64,000 nucleotides of DNA from Vibrio hyugaensis (GCF_002906655.1 NZ_CP025794.1:1488001-1552000), one strand, 5' to 3'; counted from the stretch's first letter, positions 1-8,336 are shown. The notes: generated from the letters alone by a model not told the origin. Numbers and translations are program-made.

Positions 1-463
1 TATTGGCCAACACTTGAGCTTGAGTCGCAAGGTTATCGTTCTTCAAATGTGGGTAGCCCGCAATACTGAAACACAGCGAAGCGGAAAACAACTCATCCGC
101 CGCATCTTCACCTTTCAATTCGGTTGAACGGCGTTGGTGTTCCATCCCAAGCTTTATCCACTCAAACGTCCAGTTACCGCCGTGATAACCCATCACTGTA
201 TCTAACCACTTATCTTCCGTACGCGAATGTTTCGACGACGCAATTTTAGACAGTGTACTTTCCATCTCGATTGGAGATAAACCCTGCCAAGTCCACTGCA
301 AACGTCTTAAGTGTCGATACCACGCACGATCATCTTGCCCTTCTCGCTCATCAAGAATTGTTTGGCTGGTAGGCATGTATTGAGTAAGTGCAGAGGTTTC
401 TTTCGCCTGCTTGTGCTTAACAAACAAGGTTTCTGAGAGGTTTTTACTGACGTCTTCTGACAT
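1..463 (-). CDS. frsA: Esterase FrsA, N-terminal part (cut by window edge)
   Basis: Reading the minus strand from an ATG at 463 gives an open frame that runs off the left edge, about 154 codons. It begins MSEDVSKNLSETLFVKHKQ and continues with a tryptophan-rich stretch (WYRHLRRLQWTWQG), which I recognise as the N-terminus of FrsA, the fermentation-respiration switch protein, an alpha/beta-hydrolase of about 415 residues. The catalytic part lies outside the window. Its position beside gpt matches the pepD/gpt/frsA neighbourhood of enterobacteria and vibrios. No strong ribosome site precedes the start, but the start agrees with my memory of Vibrio homologues. Role beyond esterase activity is uncertain in the family. 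Confidence 0.88.
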   Translation of the reverse strand, partial: MSEDVSKNLSETLFVKHKQAKETSALTQYMPTSQTILDEREGQDDRAWYRHLRRLQWTWQGLSPIEMESTLSKIASSKHSRTEDKWLDTVMGYHGGNWTFEWIKLGMEHQRRSTELKGEDAADELFSASLCFSIAGYPHLKNDNLATQAQVLAN

Positions 464-502
464 AGGAAGAACTCTAAGCTATTGGCAATTGCTGTAATAA
501 TA

Positions 503-534
503 ATAAAAAAAATGCCCCTATAAAGGGGCATTTC
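503..534 (-). terminator. Rho-independent terminator of gpt
   Basis: An inverted repeat of AATGCCCC and GGGGCATT separated by a short A/T loop is followed, on the minus strand, by a run of T (A-run at 503-511 on the plus strand). It lies 20 bases past the gpt stop codon and separates gpt from frsA. Confidence 0.85.
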
Positions 535-554
535 TCAATATTCTTGGTGCAAAC

Positions 555-1019
555 TTATTTTTGCTTACGATTTACTGGCTCAGCAAACTGGATAGACATA
601 TCCCAAGGTTGCTCGATCCAAGTGTCTTGAGCGATGTCTACTACGTAATCGTCTAGTAGCTCAACACCTGCAGGCTTAGCACATACTGCGATAAGCTTCG
701 CTTTCGGGTACATTTCACGTAACTTGCGTGCTGTGTCACCGCTATCTACTAGGTCTTCAACGATTAGGAAACCTTCGCCGTCACCTTCTGGTGCTTTAAC
801 TACTGTCATATCACGCTGGTGATCGTGGTCGTAGCTAGAGATACAAATAGTATCAACGTGACGAATACCCAGTTCACGCGCTAGGATTGCACCAGGAACT
901 AGGCCACCACGGCTTACCGCCCAAATACCTTTCCATTGCTCAGCTGGCATTTGTTTCTCAGCCAGTTCACGGCAGTAAGACTGCATCGCATCCCAAGTGA
1001 TAATGAATTTTTTACTCAT
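555..1019 (-). CDS. gpt: Xanthine-guanine phosphoribosyltransferase
   Basis: This 154-residue protein transfers the phosphoribosyl group of PRPP to xanthine, guanine and, less well, hypoxanthine, in cytoplasmic purine salvage. The length equals that of E. coli Gpt. Visible signatures are SRGG (residues 36-39), the PRPP-binding loop [10 protein letters not shown] (87-96) and the base-contacting WIEQPWD segment (134-140). It has its own terminator and is separated from the upstream purine permease by 300 bp that include a PurR-like half site at 1131-1146, so it is probably transcribed alone. The neighbouring NCS2 permease would supply its substrates. Confidence 0.96.
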   Translation of the reverse strand: MSKKFIITWDAMQSYCRELAEKQMPAEQWKGIWAVSRGGLVPGAILARELGIRHVDTICISSYDHDHQRDMTVVKAPEGDGEGFLIVEDLVDSGDTARKLREMYPKAKLIAVCAKPAGVELLDDYVVDIAQDTWIEQPWDMSIQFAEPVNRKQK

Positions 1020-1130
1020 TGTAATAACCTAATAATTTCAAAATATGCATCCCCTCTGTCTAGCTGATGGCGCTGAAATGGACTCATCTCGCTAAACTTT
1101 CCACACCAGAGGAAATGGGGGTTTCAAGCT

Positions 1131-1146
1131 ACGCAAACGATTATTC
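1131..1146 (-). promoter_or_regulatory. Weak PurR-like operator upstream of gpt
   Basis: The sequence ACGCAAACGATTATTC matches the PurR palindrome ACGCAAACGTTTGCGT at 11 of 16 positions, with one perfect half site. It sits about 110 bp upstream of gpt. The rest of 1020-1270 is A/T-rich with no ORF I can support. Alone this would be weak; it gains some weight from better PurR-like sites before the NCS2 permease and purL. Confidence 0.35.
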
Positions 1147-1272
1147 TACCGAAACACATCGTTAATACCAACGCTGATATCAAAATTCTCTGCCTATTAC
1201 GCAGAAAAATCGTATTCGGTGAACAATACAAAATGGAGAAGTGGATGAATTACTTTAAAAATTATCCACAAA

Positions 1273-1311
1273 CAAAAAGCCAGTGTGAATCGAGTTCGCA
1301 CTGGCTTTTTT
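1273..1311 (-). terminator. Terminator of the NCS2 permease gene
   Basis: Inverted repeat AAAAGCCAGTG / CACTGGCTTTT with a loop of about 15 bases. The minus-strand copy ends in a T-run. It lies just past the permease stop codon at 1324. Confidence 0.85.
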
Positions 1312-1323
1312 CAATCGTTGGAA

Positions 1324-2613
1324 TTAACCGACCATGTATTTCACAATGAAGATAGCAGACATCACCCACACACTCATCGATACTTCACGGCCTTTACCAC
1401 TGAACAGTTTAATAGCAGCGTAAGCGATGAAACCTAGCGTGATACCTTCTGCAATCGAGAAAGTAAGAGGCATTACCAAACAAGTAACCACAACTGGCGC
1501 AGCTTCTGTGAGGTCACGCCAGTCGATGCCAACAAGACCAGAAAGCATTAGGATCGCTACATAGAATAGCGCACCAGATGTTGCGTAAGCTGGAATCATA
1601 CCTGCTAGTGGCGAGAACAACAGAGCCAGAAGGAACAATACGCCAACAACCACAGCCGTTAGACCAGTACGACCGCCTGCTGCTACACCAGAAACACTCT
1701 CAATGTATGACGTCGTGTTAGATGTACCTAGTAGAGCACCTACTGATGTTGCTGTTGAGTCAGCAAGTAGCGCTTTGTTTAGACGTGGAATGTTGCCGTT
1801 TTCGTCAGTTAGACCTGCTTTCTGTGAAACGCCAACTAGCGTGCCCGCAGTGTCGAACAAGTCAACGAATAGGAAAGCAAATACGACCGAGATCATGCCA
1901 ACTTCGAACAGACCAGAGAAGTCTAGCTGCATGAAGGTTGGTGCGATGCTTGGTGGTGTCGACATGATGCCGCCCCATTGAACGTCACCAAAGATAAGAC
2001 CAAGAATTGTCACACCCAAAATGGCGATCATAACCGCACCTTTCACACCACGGTGAACCAGCGCGATAGTCATAAAGAAGCCGATAGCCGCAAGTACAGA
2101 TGGTAGCGAAGTGATGTTACCCATTGAAACTAGCGTTGCTGGGTTATCTACTACGATGCCGGCATTTTTCAGTGCGATGAACGCAAGGAACAGACCGATA
2201 CCTGCAGAGATACCTGTACGAAGAGAAAGTGGAATTGAGTTAATGATCCACTCACGGATCTTGAACACACTCAACACAATAAATAGTAGACCCGACACAA
2301 ATACTGCTGCTAGCGCGACTTGCCACGTATAACCCATACCCAACACAACAGAGTAGGTAAAGAACGCGTTTAGGCCCATACCTGGAGCCTGAGCGATTGG
2401 GTAGTTTGCTACTAAGCCCATGATGAAACAGCCAATAGCCGCAGCAAGACACGTCGCAACGAACACAGCACCACGATCCATACCAGTATCTGCAAGGATT
2501 GCTGGGTTTACGAAGATAATGTAAGCCATGGTTAAGAAGGTAGTAACACCTGCGATGATCTCAGTGCGCACATTGGTGCCATTTTCACTAAGTTTGAATA
2601 GCCTTTCGAGCAT
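1324..2613 (-). CDS. NCS2-family purine permease (guanine/hypoxanthine or adenine type)
   Basis: A 429-residue polytopic inner-membrane protein of the NCS2 (nucleobase:cation symporter 2) family, AzgA/PbuG branch. The N-terminus MLERLFKLSENGT followed by VRTEIIAGVTTFLTMAYI, the segment APGMGLNAFFTYSVVLGMG, and the late motif TTSYIESVSGVAAGGRTGL are the usual signatures of PbuG, GhxP and AdeP proteins. About 12-14 hydrophobic segments are visible. It imports purine bases with protons; which base cannot be read from sequence. A PurR-like box 24-39 bp upstream of the start and the neighbouring gpt gene support a purine-salvage role. Confidence 0.93.
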   Translation of the reverse strand: MLERLFKLSENGTNVRTEIIAGVTTFLTMAYIIFVNPAILADTGMDRGAVFVATCLAAAIGCFIMGLVANYPIAQAPGMGLNAFFTYSVVLGMGYTWQVALAAVFVSGLLFIVLSVFKIREWIINSIPLSLRTGISAGIGLFLAFIALKNAGIVVDNPATLVSMGNITSLPSVLAAIGFFMTIALVHRGVKGAVMIAILGVTILGLIFGDVQWGGIMSTPPSIAPTFMQLDFSGLFEVGMISVVFAFLFVDLFDTAGTLVGVSQKAGLTDENGNIPRLNKALLADSTATSVGALLGTSNTTSYIESVSGVAAGGRTGLTAVVVGVLFLLALLFSPLAGMIPAYATSGALFYVAILMLSGLVGIDWRDLTEAAPVVVTCLVMPLTFSIAEGITLGFIAYAAIKLFSGKGREVSMSVWVMSAIFIVKYMVG

Positions 2614-2636
2614 GATCGAATCCTGTAAAGGGTAAA

Positions 2637-2652
2637 AAGTAAACGGTTGCGT
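2637..2652 (-). promoter_or_regulatory. PurR-like operator before the NCS2 permease
   Basis: AAGTAAACGGTTGCGT matches the PurR consensus ACGCAAACGTTTGCGT at 13 of 16 positions. It lies directly upstream of the permease start, a usual place for PurR repression. PurR control of NCS2 permeases is known in enterobacteria; its operation here is inferred. Confidence 0.55.
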
Positions 2653-2982
2653 AATCGATTGGCTCGAATTATAAAGTTATCAAATAACAAATTCCAGATA
2701 GAATTTTCACTCTAATGCGATTTTTTTCTTTGGATATGAAACCGATTCGCTAGCGTTTCAAACGCGATTAAAATTTAAAGCTTAATAAACAATAACTAAC
2801 AATTAAGGCATTCAAGTAAGACAACGAGTGCAAACTGAACAATGTATTAAACTTTCAAACAGAAACATGGAGTTTTGAGCGTAAAACACTCACGAATTTG
2901 GTTAGCAAATGAAATAAGTTGGGGAAGCAAACCTAGAATAGGTGCTTAGCGGTGAGAAATCAGTCAACGTTCAGGATCGAGA

Positions 2983-3013
2983 GATAAAAAAACGCCACTC
3001 AATTTGAGTGGCG
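2983..3013 (-). terminator. Terminator of the 3.1-3.3 kb small transcript
   Basis: CGCCACTC / GAGTGGCG inverted repeat with a 5-base loop, followed on the minus strand by seven T. No long gene ends here. It lies about 90 bases downstream of the 28-codon ORF at 3101-3187, and therefore marks the end of a short minus-strand transcript. Confidence 0.75.
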
Positions 3014-3100
3014 GTGAATCATGTCAGCACTATGCACTGAAAAAAAATTCCAATTTATAGGGGTGAACAAATTTGTTCGAGTCACATGCGTTGGCTTCAA

Positions 3101-3187
3101 TTAGTAACCAAAGCTTGTTGGGTATACAAAGTTACCGGTGTAAACAGATTTGCTGTTCCAGAACATTGCACTTGGTAAACCTTTCAT
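3101..3187 (-). CDS. Unrecognised 28-residue protein
   Basis: A 29-codon ORF starts with ATG six bases after GAAGGTG (3194-3200), a strong ribosome site. The peptide begins MKGLPSAMFWNSKSV and ends FVYPTSFGY; it is aromatic-rich, has no clear signal peptide and no membrane segment. A convincing terminator follows at 2983-3013. Upstream lie a possible promoter (TTGTAA, 16-base gap, TATATT, the latter at 3305-3310), a CRP-like site and a perfect FNR-like site. A second ORF of 49 codons (3132-3281, minus, different frame) overlaps it but has a poorer start site. I do not recognise the family; a dual-function regulatory RNA is also possible. Confidence 0.5.
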   Translation of the reverse strand: MKGLPSAMFWNSKSVYTGNFVYPTSFGY

Positions 3188-3339
3188 AAATATCACCTTC
3201 TAAATCAATTAATACTGTTAATTTGGTTGATTTCTCGGTTCCTTGGAGGCGACAAACGGACTCATCCTTTGAGCATTTCATTCTTCTCTCAGAAGCTGGT
3301 TACAAATATACCACCAAGAAATTTAATTACAAGCATTTT

Positions 3340-3355
3340 AGTGACAGAAATCACA
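3340..3355 (-). promoter_or_regulatory. CRP-like site
   Basis: On the minus strand TGTGATTTCTGTCACT matches the CRP core TGTGA-N6-TCACA at 9 of 10 defined positions. It is about 30 bp upstream of the possible -10 element of the small ORF. Its spacing (centre near -49) is not a standard class I or II arrangement, so the start of transcription may differ from my guess. Confidence 0.5.
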
Positions 3356-3368
3356 AAATATTGATAAA

Positions 3369-3382
3369 TTGATCTTCATCAA
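3369..3382. promoter_or_regulatory. FNR-like site
   Basis: TTGATCTTCATCAA is a perfect match to the FNR consensus TTGAT-N4-ATCAA. It lies next to the CRP-like site in the region between the small minus-strand ORF and pepD. Either could be controlled; the small transcript is nearer. Confidence 0.55.
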
Positions 3383-3648
3383 GAATTAACTGTAATTAAA
3401 TTACACTTTAGTAAATTAAAAAATAACCAATCTTATAATTGATACTAATTGAGTTGCATTCGTGTATTTCTGTGTGTTCATAAACTGTGACAGTTCAAGG
3501 GCAAATCCTTTTATCCACATCTACTAGTAGCGCCCTTCTGGTGGTATGCTGAAAACAATTCAAAGCCGAAACCGGATTAGCATTTACTGCTAAACACTTA
3601 TTAAATTTACGGTTTATATTTGGCAAAGCACATCAAAAGGAGTCCTCC

Positions 3649-5121
3649 GTGTCTGAATTCCATTCTGAAATCAGTACCTTATCACCTGCTCCACTTTGGC
3701 AGTTTTTCGATAAGATTTGTTCAATCCCTCACCCTTCTAAACATGAAGAGGCACTAGCTCAGTACATTGTGACTTGGGCAACAGAGCAGGGATTTGACGT
3801 ACGCCGCGATCCAACTGGCAACGTATTTATCAAAAAGCCAGCAACACCGGGTATGGAAAACAAGAAAGGCGTGGTTCTTCAAGCGCACATCGACATGGTG
3901 CCGCAAAAGAACGAAGATACTGATCACGACTTCACTAAAGATCCTATCCAACCATACATCGATGGTGAATGGGTAACAGCGAAAGGAACAACACTAGGTG
4001 CTGACAACGGCATTGGTATGGCTTCTTGTCTTGCAGTTCTCGCTTCTACTGAAATCAAACACGGCCCAATTGAAGTTCTGCTAACGATTGATGAAGAAGC
4101 TGGCATGACTGGCGCATTCGGTCTTGAAGCGGGTTGGTTAGAAGGTGACATTCTTCTAAACACAGACTCAGAACAAGAAGGCGAAGTATACATGGGTTGT
4201 GCGGGCGGTATCGACGGTGCAATGACTTTCGATATCACGCGTGATGCAATCCCTGCAGGCTTTGTAACTCGTCAGCTTACACTGAAAGGTCTGAAAGGTG
4301 GTCACTCTGGTTGTGACATCCACACTGGTCGCGGTAACGCAAACAAACTTGTAGGTCGTTTCCTAGCGGGTCACGCACAAGAATTAGATCTTCGTCTTGT
4401 AGAGTTCCGTGGTGGTAGCCTACGTAACGCTATCCCTCGTGAAGCCTTCATTACCGTTGCTCTACCAGCAGAAAATCAAGATAAACTAGCAGAACTGTTC
4501 AACTTCTACACTGAGTTACTAAAAACTGAGCTTGGCAAGATTGAAACAGATATCGTCACTTTTAACGAAGAAGTTGTAACAGATGCACAAGTGTTTGCCG
4601 TTGCAGACCAACAACGTTTCATCGCTGCATTGAATGCTTGTCCAAACGGCGTAATGCGCATGAGTGATGAAGTTGAAGGCGTGGTTGAAACGTCTCTTAA
4701 CGTTGGCGTTATCACAACAGAAGAGAATAAAGTCACCGTACTTTGTCTAATTCGTTCGCTGATCGATTCAGGTCGTAGCCAAGTTGAAGGCATGCTTCAA
4801 TCAGTAGCAGAGCTAGCTGGCGCGCAAATCGCGTTCTCTGGCGCTTACCCAGGTTGGAAACCAGATGCAGACTCAGAAATCATGGCAATTTTCCGTGATA
4901 TGTACGAAGGCATCTACGGTCACAAGCCGAACATCATGGTTATCCACGCAGGTCTTGAGTGTGGTCTATTTAAAGAACCTTACCCGACTATGGACATGGT
5001 TTCTTTCGGCCCAACCATCAAATTCCCTCACTCTCCAGATGAGAAAGTGAAGATTGATACCGTTCAATTGTTCTGGGATCAAATGGTTGCACTTCTAGAA
5101 GCTATTCCAGAAAAAGCGTAA
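3649..5121 (+). CDS. pepD: Aminoacyl-histidine dipeptidase (peptidase D)
   Basis: A 490-residue cytoplasmic metallopeptidase of family M20 that hydrolyses Xaa-His and other dipeptides. Metal-site residues are visible in HIDM (H80, D82), GADNG (D119), the DEE pair (E149, E150) and LNTDSEQ (D173); a late histidine in FPHSPDE completes the site. The start is GTG at 3649, five bases after AAAGGAG, and the length agrees with E. coli PepD (485). It is monocistronic, with a terminator just after the stop. Confidence 0.97.
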   Translation: MSEFHSEISTLSPAPLWQFFDKICSIPHPSKHEEALAQYIVTWATEQGFDVRRDPTGNVFIKKPATPGMENKKGVVLQAHIDMVPQKNEDTDHDFTKDPIQPYIDGEWVTAKGTTLGADNGIGMASCLAVLASTEIKHGPIEVLLTIDEEAGMTGAFGLEAGWLEGDILLNTDSEQEGEVYMGCAGGIDGAMTFDITRDAIPAGFVTRQLTLKGLKGGHSGCDIHTGRGNANKLVGRFLAGHAQELDLRLVEFRGGSLRNAIPREAFITVALPAENQDKLAELFNFYTELLKTELGKIETDIVTFNEEVVTDAQVFAVADQQRFIAALNACPNGVMRMSDEVEGVVETSLNVGVITTEENKVTVLCLIRSLIDSGRSQVEGMLQSVAELAGAQIAFSGAYPGWKPDADSEIMAIFRDMYEGIYGHKPNIMVIHAGLECGLFKEPYPTMDMVSFGPTIKFPHSPDEKVKIDTVQLFWDQMVALLEAIPEKA

Positions 5122-5145
5122 TCTTAACCAGATACGACAAATACG

Positions 5146-5172
5146 AAAAAGGGTGCCGAGGCACCCTTTTTT
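5146..5172. terminator. Bidirectional terminator between pepD and the DUF3332 gene
   Basis: Perfect GGGTGCC / GGCACCC stem with A-run before and T-run after, between two convergent genes; usable by both. Confidence 0.9.
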
Positions 5173-5205
5173 ATTGCGAGTTTGCTATTAAAAGCACTTC
5201 GCAAA

Positions 5206-5748
5206 CTATGCACGAGTTTGCGCGTATGCCGCTAGCTCATCCATAGAAGTCTTAGCAACCACTTCACCATCGATGTAGTAAGTCACAAAGTCACCTTCAC
5301 GAACACCCATTAGCGTCGCTTTCTCACCGTTGTTGTAAGTGATATCCATTTGAACTGTGTTCTCGTCAAGCTGTTGCATTTGACCTTGTTCGATAACACG
5401 ATTGTTCGTTAGAGGACCAACAGGTGCAGTGGTTAGAGATTTATCTAACTGGTGGTTTACGTCGATGTAAGTATCCATCTTCTTGTCAAAGATGTGTGGC
5501 TTACCGTTTAGCGGGTTTTTACCAGTCCAAAACTCTAGTGAGTTGAACACGATGTAGTCAGCCGCAATAGCAACACCGTAAACTGGCGCCATTAGCATGT
5601 TTAGACCACCACGAGCGTAACGGTTATCAACAGCTTTCAAGTTGAAGCCCATAACGTAACCCGTTACAGCGTTGCTGCCTACACAGCCAGAAAGAGAAAC
5701 TGCTACAGCAGTTAGTGCGCCAATTTTAGCGATTGCCTTTTTCATCAA
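5206..5748 (-). CDS. DUF3332 lipoprotein
   Basis: A 180-residue predicted lipoprotein. Residues 1-21 form a signal peptide ending in the lipobox LSGC (19-22), so Cys22 would be lipidated. Next comes a glycine/aromatic region (GYVMGFNLKAVDNRYARGG, GKNPLNG), then a C-terminal part with short beta-strand-like stretches. I recognise this as the DUF3332 family, common in Vibrio and Bacteroidetes, with no known function. It is convergent with pepD and shares its terminator. Two methionines begin the ORF; either could be used. Confidence 0.8.
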   Translation of the reverse strand: MMKKAIAKIGALTAVAVSLSGCVGSNAVTGYVMGFNLKAVDNRYARGGLNMLMAPVYGVAIAADYIVFNSLEFWTGKNPLNGKPHIFDKKMDTYIDVNHQLDKSLTTAPVGPLTNNRVIEQGQMQQLDENTVQMDITYNNGEKATLMGVREGDFVTYYIDGEVVAKTSMDELAAYAQTRA

Positions 5749-6075
5749 AACCTCTAGTTAGATAGTATTAGGTCAAAAATTCGGCGGGGATAGTAGCGGA
5801 TAAAAACCTTAGGTAAAAGACAGTTTTTCTCGAAAAAAATATTAGTATTAAATTTAACACAGTCTTATTTTTGTGATGAATATAACAATTTAAAACACAG
5901 CGTACAGCTACTCAATTAACACAAGAATTTCCCAAATGTACTTACACAAGCCATACACTTGGTGAATTTTTAATCTTTTCAATAAAAATTATTGTTCGTG
6001 ACATTAAGAAGAATGATTAGTGTGATTTTGAACCAGTTGTTACATTGTTGCTAACGTATTCGATAGAGATGGTTT
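5749..6075. other. A/T-rich divergent promoter region, no gene seen
   Basis: This 327-base stretch separates two divergent genes and is A/T-rich. I see no ORF with a ribosome site, no RNA gene and no strong inverted repeat. It presumably holds both promoters. Confidence 0.5.
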
Positions 6076-7146
6076 ATGGCCAGAAGTAAAAAAAGCAAGG
6101 TGTTTGAGCTACTAGGACACCAAGTTCAACCAGGACAACGATTAGAAACCGAATTTGAAGCGGCGCAGCTTTACACACACTCTCCTCTTTCTATCCCTGT
6201 GGAAATTATCCACGGTAAACAAGAAGGTCCGGTGTTAATGGTAAACGCAGCAATCCATGGTGACGAGCTGAATGGCGTAGAAATCGTTCGTCAGATGATC
6301 AACCAACTGGACCCTGCAAAACTAAAAGGAACTGTGATTGCCGTGCCTATCGTTAACGTGTTTGGCTTCATCCATAAATCTCGCTACCTGCCAGACCGTC
6401 GCGATCTAAACCGTTGCTTCCCAGGCAGTGAAAAAGGCGCGTTGGCTTCTCGTATGGCACATGGGTTCTTCAACAACATTGCTAAGCGTTGTGACTATAT
6501 TCTGGATCTTCACACGGGTGCGATTCACCGAACGAACCTACCTCAGATCCGCGCTAACTTGAGCAACCCAGAAACACTGCGCATCGCAAAAGCATTTGCA
6601 ACCCCAGTGATCGTAGACTCTGCTCTACGTGATGGCTCTCTACGTAGTGAAGCAGAGAAGTGCGACATTCCTGTACTGACTTATGAAGCAGGTGAAGCGC
6701 TGCGCTTTGATCCATTGTCGATCAGTGCTGGTGTACTAGGTGTGCAACGTGTGATGCAGGCTATCGGCATGCTACGTGCGAGCCGCAAAAAGCTACCAGA
6801 GCCTATTATCGCAAAATCCACCAGCTGGGTTCGCGCATCGGGCAACGGTATCCTACGTACTGTAGTGAACTTGGGTGATAAAGTGGAAGAAGGTGAAACT
6901 CTTGCTTACATCAGCTCACCTCTAGGCCATGACGAACTAGAGCTGCTGGCACCAAAAGGCGGTATCGTGATTGGTCAACAAACACTGCCACTGGTTAATG
7001 AAGGTGATGCTATTTTCCATATTGCCTACTTCAAGCAAGACGATGATGTGGTTGAGCAAACAGTAGAAAGCTACATTGAAGAGCTGACTGAGTTTGATGT
7101 CGACCAAGTGACAACAGGTCAAATCCCGCTAGAAACGCAACAATAA
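6076..7146 (+). CDS. Succinylglutamate desuccinylase/aspartoacylase-family protein (M14-like)
   Basis: A 356-residue protein of the zinc carboxypeptidase-like AstE/AspA family. Zinc ligands are visible as HGDE (H61, E64) and the later histidine in LDLHTG (H146); RDLNRCFPG (110-117) supplies substrate-binding residues typical of the family. The C-terminal third (from about 240) resembles a biotinyl-lipoyl-like beta barrel (GDKVEEGETLAYI), as in DUF2817-like homologues. Members are often encoded with RimK-type ligases and a small protease; none is present here, so the substrate, an N-acyl amino acid or peptide modification, is unknown. A terminator follows at once. Confidence 0.87.
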   Translation: MARSKKSKVFELLGHQVQPGQRLETEFEAAQLYTHSPLSIPVEIIHGKQEGPVLMVNAAIHGDELNGVEIVRQMINQLDPAKLKGTVIAVPIVNVFGFIHKSRYLPDRRDLNRCFPGSEKGALASRMAHGFFNNIAKRCDYILDLHTGAIHRTNLPQIRANLSNPETLRIAKAFATPVIVDSALRDGSLRSEAEKCDIPVLTYEAGEALRFDPLSISAGVLGVQRVMQAIGMLRASRKKLPEPIIAKSTSWVRASGNGILRTVVNLGDKVEEGETLAYISSPLGHDELELLAPKGGIVIGQQTLPLVNEGDAIFHIAYFKQDDDVVEQTVESYIEELTEFDVDQVTTGQIPLETQQ

Positions 7147-7164
7147 TTACGAATAAATGAACTG

Positions 7165-7193
7165 AAGCCCAGATTGCCTATCTGGGCTTTTTT
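7165..7193 (+). terminator. Rho-independent terminator
   Basis: AAGCCCAGA / TCTGGGCTT stem followed by T6, 18 bases after the stop codon of the deacylase-like gene. Confidence 0.9.
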
Positions 7194-7263
7194 ATGCCCA
7201 GTCATTTATTAGCAAGAGATTGGACCAGTACTTCATACATAGCATTCACATCACAAATCAATT

Positions 7264-7282
7264 GCAATGATTCTCATTCACA
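7264..7282 (+). promoter_or_regulatory. Possible Fur box
   Basis: ATGATTCTCATT (7267-7278) matches the central 12 bases of the Fur consensus (ATGATAATCATT) at 10 positions. It is about 40 bp upstream of the small secreted-protein gene, where it could block a promoter. No functional evidence. Confidence 0.4.
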
Positions 7283-7317
7283 ATTAGGGTGTATTCCTTT
7301 TTTGCTTGTGAATCACT

Positions 7318-7725
7318 ATGAATAATACTTATAAACTTTTTCTAATTGCGGGTATAAGCCTCCCTAGCATTACTTTCGCGCAACCTGTCGAGCAAATAGC
7401 TGAATACTTACAAGAGCAAAGCAACCAACATCAAATCGAAGATCACTATGCTCAAAAAGTCCACGATGGTTTGAATCTTGATGCGCAGCCGAATGCGATT
7501 AAATGGAAAGACGATGAAGCAACGACTGGTTGCCGCTATGCAAAAGCCGAAGTGACCGAAGCCAATGATTATGACTACGGTGAAGCAAACAATTTATCAG
7601 ATGGATTACACCACATTGATTTGCAGCCAATTCACACACCTAAAAAGCTTCAGAAAAATCCAACGTACAATACTGCTTCATCGGATAACTCTATGAAGTT
7701 CTCAGTTTCCTCAGATTGTTTATAG
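7318..7725 (+). CDS. Small secreted protein, unknown family
   Basis: A 135-residue protein with a clear Sec signal peptide: charged start, hydrophobic core (LFLIAGISLP) and likely cleavage after SITFA (residue 21). The mature part is short, hydrophilic and rich in N, D, Q and H, with two cysteines (72 and 134) that could pair in the periplasm. I recognise no domain. A Fur-like box lies upstream and a terminator follows, so it is a single-gene unit and may respond to iron. The many histidines and acidic residues could bind metal, which is inference only. Confidence 0.7.
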   Translation: MNNTYKLFLIAGISLPSITFAQPVEQIAEYLQEQSNQHQIEDHYAQKVHDGLNLDAQPNAIKWKDDEATTGCRYAKAEVTEANDYDYGEANNLSDGLHHIDLQPIHTPKKLQKNPTYNTASSDNSMKFSVSSDCL

Positions 7726-7739
7726 GCACCGCAAATAAA

Positions 7740-7769
7740 AATGCCCCGAGATAAACTCGGGGCATTTTC
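7740..7769. terminator. Terminator between convergent genes
   Basis: Perfect AATGCCCCGAG / CTCGGGGCATT stem with A-run before and T-run after, so it can serve both flanking genes. Confidence 0.9.
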
Positions 7770-7814
7770 AAATTCATTGTCGATGGTAGTCAATCACCAC
7801 CAAACACACTGCGA

Positions 7815-8123
7815 TTACTCTTCGTCAGTGTCTACGTCTGCTTCACGAGCTTGACGAGCTTCTTCTTTGCGAACTTTTGCCGCTAGTTGCTCTGCTTCAC
7901 GCTCTTGACGTTGTACTGCTTTACGCTCGTTACGAACTACTTGGTTTTGTACAAAACCTGCTAGTTCCTGCTCAGCCCAAGCTTGTGCTTTCTCTTCGCT
8001 GTCAAAACCAGTTTCACGTTTTGATACCACTACTTTACGAGAAGTCACCTGACGAGTGATCTCTGCGCTCCAACCGTTACGTTTTTCAGTTACGCGGATA
8101 GCAAATTTTGGATTTTTAGCCAT
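7815..8123 (-). CDS. DUF3622 protein
   Basis: A small, highly charged protein of 102 residues from the ATG at 8123. The N-terminal half (KFAIRVTEKRNGWSAEITRQV, then SKRETGFDSEEKAQAWAEQEL) looks like a small beta fold and I assign it to DUF3622, found in Vibrio and relatives. The C-terminal half is a charged helix (ERKAVQRQEREAEQLAAK) ending in an acidic tail. An ATG at 8132 gives three more residues but sits too close to AGGA; the ATG at 8123 has a better spacing. Function unknown. Confidence 0.75.
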   Translation of the reverse strand: MAKNPKFAIRVTEKRNGWSAEITRQVTSRKVVVSKRETGFDSEEKAQAWAEQELAGFVQNQVVRNERKAVQRQEREAEQLAAKVRKEEARQAREADVDTDEE

Positions 8124-8259
8124 TTCTTTCATTTCCTAAGGGATTAATCAGGGATTCGGTCAACTTGATAACTCCATCTAAGCTGAGCTGTTTAACACCA
8201 TCCCTTGGTAAGCGCGGTATTAGAGCATAAAAGTTACCGAAACGCTGCAAGTTTTTTAC

Positions 8260-8336
8260 GGGAGACGGGAGACGGGAGACGGGAGACGGGAGACGGGAGA
8301 CGGGAGACGGGAGACGGGAGACGGGAGACGGGAGAC
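8260..8336. repeat. Heptamer tandem repeat, 11 copies of GGGAGAC
   Basis: Eleven perfect direct copies of a 7-base unit, in non-coding DNA downstream of purL. The unit is not a codon multiple and no credible gene crosses it. A similar heptamer array occurs at 15566-15607, also beyond a REP-like element. Confidence 0.97.

Noticed and set aside
1060..1110. Hammerhead-ribozyme-like words (CTGATG...GAAA; GATGAGTCC) upstream of gpt
   Set aside because: The conserved CUGANGA core is not complete and the required stems do not form; chance similarity.
2614..2800. Possible purine riboswitch before the NCS2 permease
   Set aside because: None of the conserved junction words of the purine aptamer occur on the minus strand here; a PurR-like operator is present instead.
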